Shown: piece after piece, positions 23,660 to 34,203 of the stretch
Layout of the letters: each line of letters starts with the position of its first letter
Numbering within the stretch: the stretch's first letter is position 1
Assembly (NCBI GenBank): GCA_027186245.1
Contig: CP114485.1
Span: 2,852,001 to 2,916,000 of the forward strand
Direction: 5' to 3'
Source of the DNA: Coriaria nepalensis
Taxonomy: Eukaryota; Streptophyta; Magnoliopsida; Cucurbitales; Coriariaceae
Length of the DNA: 64,000 bases
Translations under genes and position numbers: made by a program
Notes under the pieces: model-generated
Database searches by the model: none
Seen by the model: only the letters and a program-made list of their open reading frames with translations
Told to the model about the DNA's origin: nothing

Positions 23660-24345
23660 TTGTATTTGGCCTACAAATAAGAGAACAAGAAGGAATTACA
23701 AGATTTAAATTTCCACCAATGTTTGCCAGACCAAGCAGCACATATATCCTCTAATCTCCTTATGCCTAACCCCCCCCCCCCCCCTACAGTTGGAAAACAA
23801 GGGGAGTCACATCTACACCAATGAGATATCTTAATTCCATCACTTTGACCCCATAAGAAATTAGCAAAAATCTTTTTCAATCTCGTAAAGAAACCTTTTA
23901 GGAGTTGTAAACAGGCTAACAAGATAGAGGATTATGTTGCCATCCTTCAACCTTTTTAAGAATCATAGTGATAATGTCATTAAACAAATCAATTTTTAAT
24001 AAGCCGAAATATAGAGGAACACCTAAATACGTTACAGGAAAGCCTTTATATGAGAATCTAAGTAGCTTGAGCTATAATTGTTTTCCTAGTGGCAGAAGCT
24101 TCGACATTGAAGCTGCTCTTATTATGATTAATCAATTGTCCATAACACTTTTCATACTTATGCTGCAAAGACGTGAGTTCATCTAGAGAATTCTTAGAAC
24201 CATGAGTGAAAATTATTAGATCATCAGTATATGCTAAATGAGAAATTAGAGGATGATAATTCCTAAGAGCAGAGAAAAGAATGATATCACTTGAGAGCAT
24301 TTGAAATTTTAAATATCTACTCAATGGTTCTGCAGCTACCAAAAA
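23660..24345 (-). mobile_element. Decayed LINE (L1-type) reverse transcriptase fragment
   Basis: Read on the minus strand, 24342-24058 contains the reverse transcriptase palm motif with its active-site variant HLAYTDDLIIF, followed by SLQHKYEKCYGQLINHNKS. Further 3', 23922-23671 reads KKIFANFLWGQSDGIKISHW and LGIRRLEDICAAWS, the conserved C-terminal region of plant non-LTR ORF2 proteins. The order is right for a LINE. Stops and frame changes separate the parts. A run of C at about 23769-23784 expands a glycine codon run, a likely slippage error. The 5' half, endonuclease and 3' tail are not identifiable. Confidence 0.7.
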
Positions 24346-25857
24346 AAAAAAAAAAAAGAATGGGAGATAAAAAGATCCCTTACCTTACACCTCTAGAAGA
24401 ATTGAAAATTTCTCAATATCACGTGACCATATTTCTTAACATAACTTATTTTGATGCGTTTTTTGGGGGGGGAAAAAAAAAGAATGAAAATGAGGCAATA
24501 TACGGTGGTTGATCCACAATCATTCATTCACAAGCAGATCTCCACCTTTTCCCTTTCCCCTTGCCCTCTCTTCTCTTGCCGTGTCCATTCGATTTGTAAA
24601 TGCATTCATATGGAATGTTTAGTAGGCAACAGACAATGTTTGACAACTGACACTTTGACTTCACAGAGACTTAAATGTGGGGTTTTCTTTTTCCTTTTTC
24701 TTTCGTGCTGTTTTGTTGATTGGATGGAACTATATGTTTGGCAGGATTCAACTATAATTAGTACACAGATTTTGTAAGGGAAGCACAAAACGTATCAATG
24801 ATCAAGCGTCGTCCGTTGTAATATGCCAATTAGGATTTGGGAAGGGAAAGCCAACAAAGTTATAGTGGGAAAAGGGTTCAAAGGTCAGTAAGTTCATGAG
24901 TAGTCGTGTCGAACCGTAAAAGTAATGGAAAAAAGAAGAACAGCACTTCAAAGCAATATAAACACGCCACGATAGTCATATCGGTGGGTAAAGATCCAAT
25001 CACATTAGGTTTAGGCCCATTTTTTTATCCAATCGTTCCTTCTTTATACTTTATTTTTAATAATAAGTACGTGCATTGAGAATGAAGTGGGGATCAAGCC
25101 ATCCTTAGTGGTTTTATTAACAACTTTAGTTGGTTTAATATTTGGTTTCAGCCGAATTAAATATGGTGAAGTCCACATGTTTGGTATGTTCTATAAGGCA
25201 AATCGGTTTGGGTTGTGCCCGGTTTGAAACTCTTAATCCAGTCATATATAATCTTCTCTTTATTTTGTTTTACCCCAGTTAGAACGAAAGTTCTTCTCGC
25301 GCCATTGGTCTTTCTCTAGTTTTTTTTTTTTTTAGGGTTCGTGATTTTTGATTAGGTAGATCTATAGTTCTGGTATTCTTCTTGGGTGATCATCTTGATT
25401 ATAGGGAGTCGTATTTCTTCTGGTATACGGATTAATACTGAACAATCATAGTACTGCAGTGAAATGAAGAAATTAGATGAAGAAGATCGGATAAAATCAT
25501 AGCACAACTCTTACCTCTGTCCCATAAAAATATCTTTCTTATAATCATAACATTGACGATAAACTGCATTTTTTGACCTCCATACAAAATCAGTTCATAC
25601 TACTCAGTACTCATGAATGGAAGAAGGAGAAACAGTAATCCATACTCTAGATGGAAAAAATAATAAAAACTTACAATTAAAGTAAGCAAGAGCACGCAGA
25701 GATTGATCAGAGGCCACGTTAAACTATATATATATAGATATACATATAGTTTATATATAGGAGAAAGAACAGGAAAAAAGAAGCTAGATCATGCACATGA
25801 AATGAAATAATTATTATATATATATATTTTTATTTATGGATCGATGATGAGGGGAAT
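24346..25857. other. Intergenic, 3' of the clade A PP2C
   Basis: No gene is visible. Around 25265-25400 the DNA looks like a plant 5' leader (a TTCTCGCGCC E2F-like box, a pyrimidine run, TTTAGGGTTC), but no coding frame follows on the plus strand. Short (TA)n runs lie at 25724-25738 and 25815-25826. The last few hundred bases are probably the 3' region of the PP2C. Confidence 0.4.
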
Positions 25858-27367
25858 TTAAGTGACGGTGGTGGGTCTCTTGAGATCTACTACAATGACA
25901 CTAATGTTATCAGAGCTACCTCGAGCCAGTGCTAGGTTGACCAGGACTGATGCAGCCTTACTAGTAGGGCTTGTCCCGTTGACCGTTTGACCAGCAAGAT
26001 AATCCTTTCTATGAAGACATCTCCTCACAATCTGACATGCAGCTTCATTTGAGACCACGTCCCATAACCCATCACTGCCTAGAATCATAAACTCGTCACT
26101 CTCTGTTCGCTTCGTCACCCTCACTTCTGGCTTCGATATCACATACGGTTTAAGATATTCGTCGCCTGCATTGTAAGAGAAATGGAAACGTTAAGTACTT
26201 AGCTTCCATCCATATGATAGAGTTCTAGTGTCTGATGAAAATACGTACCTATAGATCTGGAGGTGGCAAGAACTCCAAGAACACGGAAGCCGTTCCAGTT
26301 GATTACCCTACCACCAGCATCTTCGATTCTCTTCAGCTCATCATAGTTGTCAGGCTATCAATTTATTCATAAACTTGGCATGTCAACAACATTAATTAGA
26401 CTGCAACTGGCTGTATCGTATATATATATATATGTTTCAAGGATCCATCTTTATAAGTATGTATCGTATCGACATAATTGATCGATATTTGCTTGATTAT
26501 CTTAATCACAAGGACATCGACTCGATTGGATTGATATACAATTTCATAATCAGCTGATTAACTCGAGAATTTAAACATAAAACGAGTACAAGGTAAGAGT
26601 CATTAGAATTAAGTTAACTGATAAATGAATTAATGTACCTTATGGTCATTGGACAAAGCCATAGCAATCCCACCCCGTGCCAAGACAGCCCTACAATCCC
26701 CACAGTTCGCAACCACCACCTCCTCCGCTCCTACCACTGCAACCACCACCGTAGATCCTACCGTCCTAAGCGTCAAATCTCCACCGTTGATTATATTCTC
26801 ATCCATCTTGTCAAAACACCTCTGCATCACCTTCTCCCACTCAATCTCACCCCTACTCCCTCCATCATGATCAAACCCTTCAACCACCACTCGATAAAAC
26901 CTCTCCCGGCATGCACGAGCAACCTGGGGCCCACCATGCCCATCGTAAACACCGAAAAAGTCATATTTAGCCCGACCTTTTGTCATAAAACCCAATTCAA
27001 CACTCACCTCGTCTTCCATCTCCTTCCTCCTTCCCATGATCGAGACTATACCGTAAGATCCACAGACATAATCACAACTGTTGATTTCCTTCCCGTTTTC
27101 GGCCGAATGAGCTGACACAAGCACATCAGCTCGATCATCAAACCTAGATTCAGCTTTATGATCGTCCAATACTACCTGTTCTTCACCAGTACTGCAAGGG
27201 CGTATCTTCTTTTGCCAAGTGTACCTTAGTCTCCTTACTTTGACTCTCCTGTTCCGGCCAGATTTATTCTTGGTTTTGATCAGAGTGAACTGGCACATTT
27301 CTCCGGAATCTGACGTCAGTTGTCGGATATCTTTTACCGACGAAAGAGGGAATCTCGGATTCTTCAT
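25858..27367 (-). CDS. Clade A protein phosphatase 2C (HAI/AHG type), 3 exons
   Basis: Clade A PP2Cs are ABA co-receptors: they inhibit SnRK2 kinases until a PYR/RCAR receptor with bound ABA blocks them. Exons are 26639-27367, 26249-26354 and 25858-26165 (minus), 380 residues, all in phase. The N-terminus has the basic stretch [13 protein letters not shown] typical of the HAI group. The catalytic motifs are [88 protein letters not shown] and [15 protein letters not shown]. The Trp in VINWNG is the ABA-sensing 'lock' residue, absent in AHG1. Unusual points are Cys in GDCRAV, where most clade A members have Ser, and DHKPDN instead of DHKPDR. HAI3/HAI2-like is my best guess. Confidence 0.88.
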
Positions 27368-27543
27368 AATCTAATATATGCATGTAGAAAAATACAAAGA
27401 CATGAGTGAATAATTGGAACAAACGAGTCGCTATTAGATGATATAAGGAAGAATGCAAGGACAACCGTTGGATATTTTTCATAAGTTAGATGGAGGACGC
27501 CTGTGCTTTCCTGAACCACTGGGTTATGATTTTTTCTAACAGA

Positions 27544-27805
27544 GACGTGTACGGTTAAGATAAGTAAGTCAAAACACGTGGAGGTTAGATCTTGCGGTAA
27601 AGTGATACGGACTGGTAAAAGAAAGATTCGGGTGGGCCATGGTAGGTATCTAGAAAATAAATACGTGGCGTCTCGTGTTAGGACGGCTTCCTTTACATTG
27701 GGGAGTGGGACAAAAAAGTCGACAGGTCTAACTGTACCGACACGTGTCAGAAGATTTTCAAGATTGAGTGTCGGGGCTGATAAATTACTGACACGCTTCC
27801 ACGTG
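27544..27805. promoter_or_regulatory. ABRE/G-box cluster upstream of the clade A PP2C
   Basis: Five ACGTG cores lie 177-438 nt upstream of the PP2C start codon. They are GACGTGT at 27544-27550, CACGTG at 27575-27580, TACGTGGC at 27662-27669, CACGTG at 27741-27746 and CACGTG at 27800-27805. Such clusters are the known binding sites of ABF/AREB bZIP factors, and ABA induction of clade A PP2Cs is established feedback. The link to this gene is inferred from position. Confidence 0.65.
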
Positions 27806-28071
27806 TCTAGAAATAGAACGGAAAATAATATTTTAATAATTAAATTATTACTTTCCTCTCCCCTTCCTTCCAATTATAAATTATAAATAAATTAAAAAAG
27901 AGACGTGACAGTGTGAAATACTAAGAATTGAGGATTAATATTCGTATTTTATTCACTCATTTACTTGATTAATTAAATATATTTTAATTCGGTAAAAATA
28001 AAAATAAAAAAAATAAAAAATTGATTTCCATTCCTCAGGCATAACAATCTTAGTTCCAATAATACTTTCTA

Positions 28072-30651
28072 TCACCAATATTCATTACAAGAGCATCTCC
28101 CATCTTTCATATGATGAAACCGATTCGCATCTCTCACCACTATTTCTCTTCCCATAGCCAGAGAAATATACTTGATCGCAGAATGACAGTCTCCACAAAC
28201 ACGAAGGTTTTTAAATATTCTAATCGGTTTCGATCCAGACGTGCTAATTAGACCAAACACAACTGCTAGTTTCTCACTGTGTTGAAACAGATACTGCTCC
28301 TTCTGCTCCTCCTCCACATCATGAAGAACAAAATCAGTATTCGGCACATACCCCATTCCCTTTATCCTGAGAACTAACCGATCCAGCTCGTCATAAATTT
28401 CTCGAGCTTTTGGATGTGAAGTGTCACCTACATGGAACTTATGAACCTTCTTTTCAACCTCTATCCAGCTACAACCCGCTTCTTTAACCAATCTCTTCTC
28501 TTTCATCTCCTTTCTTATTTTCGCTACTTCTTCCCATTGACCCATCAAAGCATACAAGTTCGATAACAAGATATACGATGCGGGGTCATGCGGGTCTCTC
28601 TCTATAATCATTTTCGCAGCAAATTTTCCGAGCTCCAAGTTGTTATGAACTCTACAGGCGCTGAGAAAAGTGCGCCATACTAGTGCGTCAGCAGGGAAAG
28701 GCATTGAGTTAATAAAGTCGATGGCTTCTAAGAGGGACCCCGATCGGCCTAATAAGTCAACCATACATGCGTAATGTTCCATTCTGGGCACGACTCCATG
28801 TTCCTTGTACATTGAGTTGAAGTACTTCTGGCCTTCAGAAACTAATCCGACATGGCTACAAGCAGATAAAACCGCAATGTAAGTGACCTCATTAGGTCTT
28901 ATACCAGTCTTAAGCATCTCATGGAATATCTCCAATGCTTTTGCTGCAAATCCGTGCTTTGAAGATCCCATTATAATTGAAGTCCATGAGATGACATTTC
29001 TATCTCTCATGTCATCAAAAACTTGATAAGCAGCTTCTATATTCCCACATCTAGAATACATAGAGATCAAAGCATTAAATATGCATAGATTTGAATTCAT
29101 CCCGGATTGAATGACACGGGCATGAATCTGTTCCCCCTTACTAATTGACCCCACATTAGCAGCTCCACTAAGGAGACTAGCAAATGTGAAAGCTGTAGCT
29201 CCGAGTCCCATATCTTCGATTTCATGAAAAAGTCCAAAGGCTTCTTCAGAATTTAGGTTCTTGGCATATCCGTCAATAACCGTATTATAAGAAATTAGAT
29301 TTTTCTCAAACAGAAAATCAAACGCTTTTCGGGCATTATCCATCAGGCCGGATCGTGCATACATGCTTATAAGTGACGTTCCAACACAGTTGACTGAAGT
29401 AAGACCTAATTTAACTGCATGGGTGTGAACCTGTTTGCCTATATGTAAATCGGATAGATTAGCACATGCCTTCAGGATGCTAGAAAAGGTAAAATGATTG
29501 GGTGTAGCATGAGCTAAGATCATATTAGAGAAGATTTTAATAGCTTCTTCATCATGCCCTCCTCTTTGGACATATCCAGTAATAATAGCTGTCCACGACA
29601 TGACATTTGGGTCCCACATTCTATCAAACACTTTCCTCGAATCACCCATCGATCCATTTGCAATACACTTAGCGTACATGTCCACTAAACTACAACCAAC
29701 ACAATGATCCAAAGCCAACCCAGATCTTATAGCAAGAGAATGCAATTGCTTCCCTAGTGATAATAATTCCAATTGTGCACAAGCCGATATAACAGTGCTT
29801 AGTGTAAATCGATCAGGTTTATATCCAGTCAAAACTTTATCCGAAAACAGATCAATTGCTTCTCTTGGAAAACCCATTTGTCTAAACCTAGTTATCATCA
29901 AAGTCCAAGTAACAGAATTCTTCTCGGGCATTTTGTCAAACACCTTGTATGCAGAATTCAAATCACCACGGCCTTTTGTATACATATCAATCAAAGCACA
30001 GCCAACACATACATCAATTTCCAAGAACCCACTTTTAATCACGAGACCAAAAACCATTTCCCCAATTGATATATACTCTGCACTTGAACAGGCTCGAATC
30101 GCTGCTGCAAAGCAATACTCATTCGGGTTAAACCCGAGCTCCAGCATGTCGAGAAATGTAAGCATAGCTTCAAAACCCATATTTTTATTTGCAAAGCAAG
30201 ACACCATAGCACTCCAAGAAACCAGATCTCTCTTTTCTCCCATGTTTTCGAAAATCGTATTCGCCTTTTCCAAATCCCCACACTTTGAATACAAGCTAAT
30301 AAGTGAGTTGAGAGTGACAGAGTCGAGCTCCAGTCGGGACAGAGTCAGTTTGTCATGAACGAGTCGACCCAGTTGGAAATTATGGGATCTGATGCAGGAC
30401 TTGAGGACGAGAGAATATGTAGAGAGATGATCAACCTGGGACCTCTCCAAATCGATGTGATCGAGGGTGGAGATTGCTTTGCGGAGGTTTCCTTCATTGA
30501 GATAGTGGTTGATCAGACGGTTGTTATTGAGGGGCTTTAGATTTTGATGTCCTGGTAATTCTGAAGAAGGATAAGTATTCTGAGATTTGAGAGAAGTAAT
30601 TTTGGCGGGAGAGATGAGAGCAAGGCTAAGCATTTTCCCTTTCTCCCTCAA
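28072..30651 (-). CDS. EMB2261: DYW-class PPR protein, EMB2261/At3g49170 ortholog
   Basis: PLS-DYW PPR proteins recognise organelle RNA and usually direct C-to-U editing; the Arabidopsis gene EMB2261 is needed for embryo development. The frame is intronless, 859 residues, close to the Arabidopsis length. About 13 P-L-S repeats follow a short targeting leader (LSLALISPAKITS). They include VSWSAMVSCFANKNMGFEAM, VTWTLMITRFRQMGFPREAI and ISWTSIIMGSSKHGFAAKAL. The E/E+ region contains GCSWIEVEKKVHKFHVGDTS. The DYW deaminase shows the HSEKLAVVFGLI catalytic motif, the zinc ligands in RVCGDCHSAIKYIS, and the end CSCNEYW (EYW in place of DYW, a common variant). The ATG at 30651 gives MREKGKML; the ATG 18 nt downstream (MLSLAL) looks equally plausible. 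Plastid or mitochondrial targeting is likely. Confidence 0.93.
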   Translation of the reverse strand: MREKGKMLSLALISPAKITSLKSQNTYPSSELPGHQNLKPLNNNRLINHYLNEGNLRKAISTLDHIDLERSQVDHLSTYSLVLKSCIRSHNFQLGRLVHDKLTLSRLELDSVTLNSLISLYSKCGDLEKANTIFENMGEKRDLVSWSAMVSCFANKNMGFEAMLTFLDMLELGFNPNEYCFAAAIRACSSAEYISIGEMVFGLVIKSGFLEIDVCVGCALIDMYTKGRGDLNSAYKVFDKMPEKNSVTWTLMITRFRQMGFPREAIDLFSDKVLTGYKPDRFTLSTVISACAQLELLSLGKQLHSLAIRSGLALDHCVGCSLVDMYAKCIANGSMGDSRKVFDRMWDPNVMSWTAIITGYVQRGGHDEEAIKIFSNMILAHATPNHFTFSSILKACANLSDLHIGKQVHTHAVKLGLTSVNCVGTSLISMYARSGLMDNARKAFDFLFEKNLISYNTVIDGYAKNLNSEEAFGLFHEIEDMGLGATAFTFASLLSGAANVGSISKGEQIHARVIQSGMNSNLCIFNALISMYSRCGNIEAAYQVFDDMRDRNVISWTSIIMGSSKHGFAAKALEIFHEMLKTGIRPNEVTYIAVLSACSHVGLVSEGQKYFNSMYKEHGVVPRMEHYACMVDLLGRSGSLLEAIDFINSMPFPADALVWRTFLSACRVHNNLELGKFAAKMIIERDPHDPASYILLSNLYALMGQWEEVAKIRKEMKEKRLVKEAGCSWIEVEKKVHKFHVGDTSHPKAREIYDELDRLVLRIKGMGYVPNTDFVLHDVEEEQKEQYLFQHSEKLAVVFGLISTSGSKPIRIFKNLRVCGDCHSAIKYISLAMGREIVVRDANRFHHMKDGRCSCNEYW

Positions 30652-31626
30652 CGGCTAATATTTTTCTCCTTGTTTGTTTTTTCAGTTAATTATAAATACC
30701 ACTGCGCGGCTTTGAAATAATGGAAATCAGTCGTATGTCTGGTTTTTATGGTTGTGCTGTTCCACTGTTTTTATCGTGTACCAGATTTATCTTAAAATTT
30801 TTCTTTTGGATAATTCTTTAATTCTCTAACCCAATTGGTAATTGGGCCCATTCTTTGTCCAATTGTCCTGTTTCTCTCTCTCTCTCGAAGTTTAACTTCG
30901 TTCTGATTATGGTTGCTCCGCCGCATTTTGGGGGGTGAAACTGGAAATTATTCCGAAACGACATGTCAGATGCTCTGGATACCAACAGACGGTTCCAGCC
31001 TTACTTCGACGATGATCCCATTGCCGTTGTAGATTGGAGGAGTAGCGATCTATGTTGCGTGTCACTGGATGCTGAGGTTGGCGGGGAAAAATGTGGCTCC
31101 TCACTCGTATACTGCCTATTGGACCCTGTTTGCTGAGGTCAGCGTCTATTGACTATTGGACCCTGTTTCTTTCTTCAATTTGGTTTTCCCCCTCATTTCC
31201 GTGACTTGTTATAGATTTTGTGAAGATCCGTTTTCCGTTTTCACTTTTAGATTTCCCAATGCGGAAGAGATTTTATGGCTCTTCTTTCACTTTTCAAAAC
31301 GACATCAGTGACTAGCATTAACATCAAGATTGACTTCTGAAATGAAATAACATTCATGTATGTTCTGATTTGTTTATATAATGATAACTCATGATCAATA
31401 GATAAACATCTGCTAAGCTCACTGATCTGTCAACTTCTTCACTAATATCAATTTCCATTAGTCGCAACCTTATATTCGGCAATGCTGCAAAACCTTCGTT
31501 CATACGCGTAAGAGAAAAATATTCATCTTTACATACATAACAGGAATAATAAGAGTAATAACAAGTAAAGAAACAGGAGGGTGACTAGAATTACTGATCA
31601 TTTAGGGTGACTAGATTTTATGTCCC
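30652..31626. other. Intergenic between the DYW-PPR gene and the receptor-kinase cluster
   Basis: The left part holds the PPR promoter, including a CT repeat near 30870. A short frame from 30964 (RFQPYFDDDPIAVVDW) reads as protein for about 55 codons but I recognise no family. No gene is supported. Confidence 0.35.
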
Positions 31627-32756
31627 TTAGTTGGAATTCAAAATCAAGCTGACAGATTCAGAGGACCAATCATCTGATGGAATTGATGAAGAAGACGGAG
31701 CAGTGTTATTTTCGACATCTTCTACTGACTGCATCTCTTCTGGAAATTCCAAGGGCTTGTAGGGAGGTATTTGTAAGCTTTCAAGTTCACCCTCGAGCAT
31801 TTCTGCGACTCTTTTCATGGGAGGACGGTTACTAGGCTTCATTTGCATACATCAGAGTGCCACGATCATCATCTTCTTTCTTAATCCAATCTCCTCTTCT
31901 GTGGCATCTTCAATCTCAATGTCTTTTCCTCTGTTGAATTGGTCATAAGCCCATAAAGGAAAGAACACTTGACTCGAGTGCTCTGCAAAGTTTATTAACA
32001 TTCTTCCTTTTTCCTTCCATTTCCATCAATAACATCCCAAAGCTATAGACATCAGCTTTATGGGAAACCCCTCCAAGGTTTTTGTAGCATAGCTCTGGAG
32101 TCATGTAACCTAGTGTTCCTCTCACGGCAGTTAAATTCACAATGCTTTCATCTGCTGGAAACAATCTAGCCAACCTGAAATCAGAAATTTTGGGTGTAAA
32201 ATTCTCATCTAAAAGAATGTTATGAGGCTTGATATCAAAATGCAGAATTTTCTTCTCACACCCTTGATGGAGATACTCAATCCCACGGGCAATTCCAAGA
32301 GAGATTTCAAACATCTTCTCATAACTTATAGCAACTCTTCCTTCTGGGGAGAATATGAATTTACCAAGAGATCCATTTGGCATGAAGTCGTAAACAAGAG
32401 CACGTTTTGATCCTTCTACACAGAAGCCGATAAGTTGGACCAAATTAACATGGTGGATCCTGCCAATGGTTGCAACTTCATTGATAAAGTCTTGGCCGTT
32501 GACTTTTGATTTACTCGATAATATCTTGACTGCTACGAAACTTCCAGTTTTAAGTTTTCCTTTGTATACAGAGCCAAAGCCTCTTCTCCTACCTGATCTT
32601 GAAACGATGAGTCATTTTCTTAATGTCTGAAAACGAGTACCTAATTGGGTTGAGATTATTTTGACTCTGTAGATAATCAATGTTGTTATACATTGATAAA
32701 TGCTGTCTTCGCCATTGGTAGATAAATAATGCAATCACAAATGGAGTACCAAGAGG
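31627..32756 (-). pseudogene. LRK10L-type receptor kinase pseudogene, truncated
   Basis: This is a relic of a LEAF RUST 10 receptor-like kinase (LRK10L-2 group), a plasma-membrane kinase with a wall-binding ectodomain. It starts inside the transmembrane segment (GTPFVIALFIYQWRRQH), continues through the juxtamembrane [13 protein letters not shown], and covers the kinase to a C-terminus ending SLILNSN. Breaks I see: a frameshift in the glycine loop near 32590, loss of the DFG glycine (DFRLAR, about 32174), a one-base shift near 31990, and a Trp-to-TGA change at 31852-31854 in the motif x[20 protein letters not shown] is otherwise kept. The whole ectodomain is missing, and retroelement sequence begins exactly at the membrane segment. 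Confidence 0.88.
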
Positions 32757-33180
32757 GTCATCCAATTGCATATGAAAGTCGGAAGCTTAATGACACCGAG
32801 AGGCAGTACTCGGTGCAAGAGAAGGAAATGATGGTGGTCGTTCATTGCCTTTGAATGTGGCGACATTACTTGTTGGGATCCAAGTTCATTGTCAAGAAGG
32901 ACAATATTGCCACGAGCTACTTTCAAACCCCAAAGAAGTTGTCACCTAAGCAAGCATGATGGCAAGACTTTCTCGCAGAGTTTGATTATATTTTAGAGAT
33001 AAACTAGGGAAGGCCAACCTAATTGCGGATGCACTGAGCTGTAAAGCGGAGTTAGCGACCATAAGTCGTCCGAGTGTCTGATTCTTGATAGGATCAAGAA
33101 GGGTATGGAACAAGATCTTATGGCAAAGAATCTTGTGGAGTATGCCAAGGAGGGCAAGATCTTATGGCGAAGAATCTTCA
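32754..33180 (+). mobile_element. Ty3/gypsy RNase H-region fragment
   Basis: The plus strand reads HPIAYESRKLNDTERQYSVQ, then a stretch with WRHYLLGSKF, SYFQTPKKLSPKQA and WQDFLAEFDYILEI. After a small gap it continues GKANLIADALSCKAELATIS and DRIKKGMEQDLMAK. This is the RNase H end and connection region of a Ty3/gypsy polyprotein. It has stop codons and is dead. A short direct repeat (CAAGATCTTATGGC-) recurs at about 33111 and 33157. It lies between the 5'-truncated ends of two divergent kinase relics. No LTRs are seen. Confidence 0.8.
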
Positions 33181-33251
33181 TTTTTGTTCAAACTTGTTTG
33201 TTTTCTTCGGAGGAACCAATGAATTTGACATACAGAGATAATAATTTGCAG

Positions 33252-34203
33252 GCACAGTCATAGGATCCTTACTATTCTTATCTATTGTGGGTGCAGTATA
33301 TCACATCTATATAATTGATAAAATAGAGAGAGAAAATCAAGCAAGAATCAAAATGTTTTTAGAAGAATATAAACTTCACAAGCCCACAGTGTGTAGAGGA
33401 AGGCTTTCTGATGAAATCCAGGTAGCTATTAAGATCATCAACAATTCTAACAGAAATGGTCCGCCTGGTTGGTTTCTGTGCTGATGGATTCCAACGAGCT
33501 CTTGTTTATGAGTTCTTAGAAAATGGGTCACTGAAGGACTTCATATTTGCAGAAAATGATCAAGACCAGGAACATGCAAGATATAGCTCTTGGCATAGCC
33601 AAAGAAATCGAGTATCTTCATCAAGGATGCGATCAGAGAATACTCCATTTTGATATCAAACCTCATAATATCATTTTAGACCAAAACTTCACTCCAAAAG
33701 TCTCAGATTTTGGTCTTGCCAAATTGTGTTCTAAGGATCAAAGTGTAGTGTCAATGACTACAGCAAGAGGAACAATGGGTTACATTGCTCCCGAGGTTTT
33801 TTCTAGAAACTTTGGCAAAGTGTCTTACAAGGCCGATGTGTATAGCTTCGGGATGTTGTTACTTGAAATGGTAGGAGAAAAGAAGAATATAGATGCATTG
33901 GAGGAGGATAGTGGACATGTTGGCAACGAATCTCTAAGCTTTGAAAATAGGGAGTCTCGGATTGAAGTTGATGAAGAACATATTGAAAGGGCTAAAATTG
34001 TAAAGAAACTCAAGATTGTGGGACTACGGTGCATCCAAAGGCAACCGGCAGATCGTCCGACCATGAAAGCCGTGCTTCAAATGCTGCTGCAAGGAGAAGA
34101 AGATAAATTAATTCCTCCTCCTAATCTGTTTGCCTCTACAGGTTCGATTCAAACGAATGCTAGACGAAATCACGAATTAGAAACTATACATGAAGTAGAA
34201 TGA
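33252..34203 (+). pseudogene. Second LRK10L-type receptor kinase pseudogene
   Basis: Behind an acceptor (TTTGCAG, ending 33251), the frame begins in the membrane span (GTVIGSLLFLSIVGAVY) and runs to a juxtamembrane helix. It then jumps to GRLSDEIQVAIKIINNSNRN, so the glycine loop is deleted. A second deletion removes the stretch before [10 protein letters not shown], with a frame change. The C-lobe from [17 protein letters not shown] to the natural end HELETIHEVE is intact, with [17 protein letters not shown] and RGTMGYIAPE. The kinase cannot bind ATP normally and there is no ectodomain. Sequence is closest to the intact kinase at 35746, of which it is probably a broken duplicate. Confidence 0.85.

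Noticed and set aside
26633..27115. 160-codon plus-strand frame rich in Pro, Thr and His
   Set aside because: Antisense shadow of PP2C exon 1.
27364..27873. 169-codon minus-strand frame upstream of the clade A PP2C
   Set aside because: It covers the ACGT-element promoter, has no domain, and overlaps the PP2C start; more likely promoter than protein.
30964..31134. Short plus-strand frame RFQPYFDDDPIAVVDW...
   Set aside because: Protein-like composition but no start context, partner exon or recognised family.
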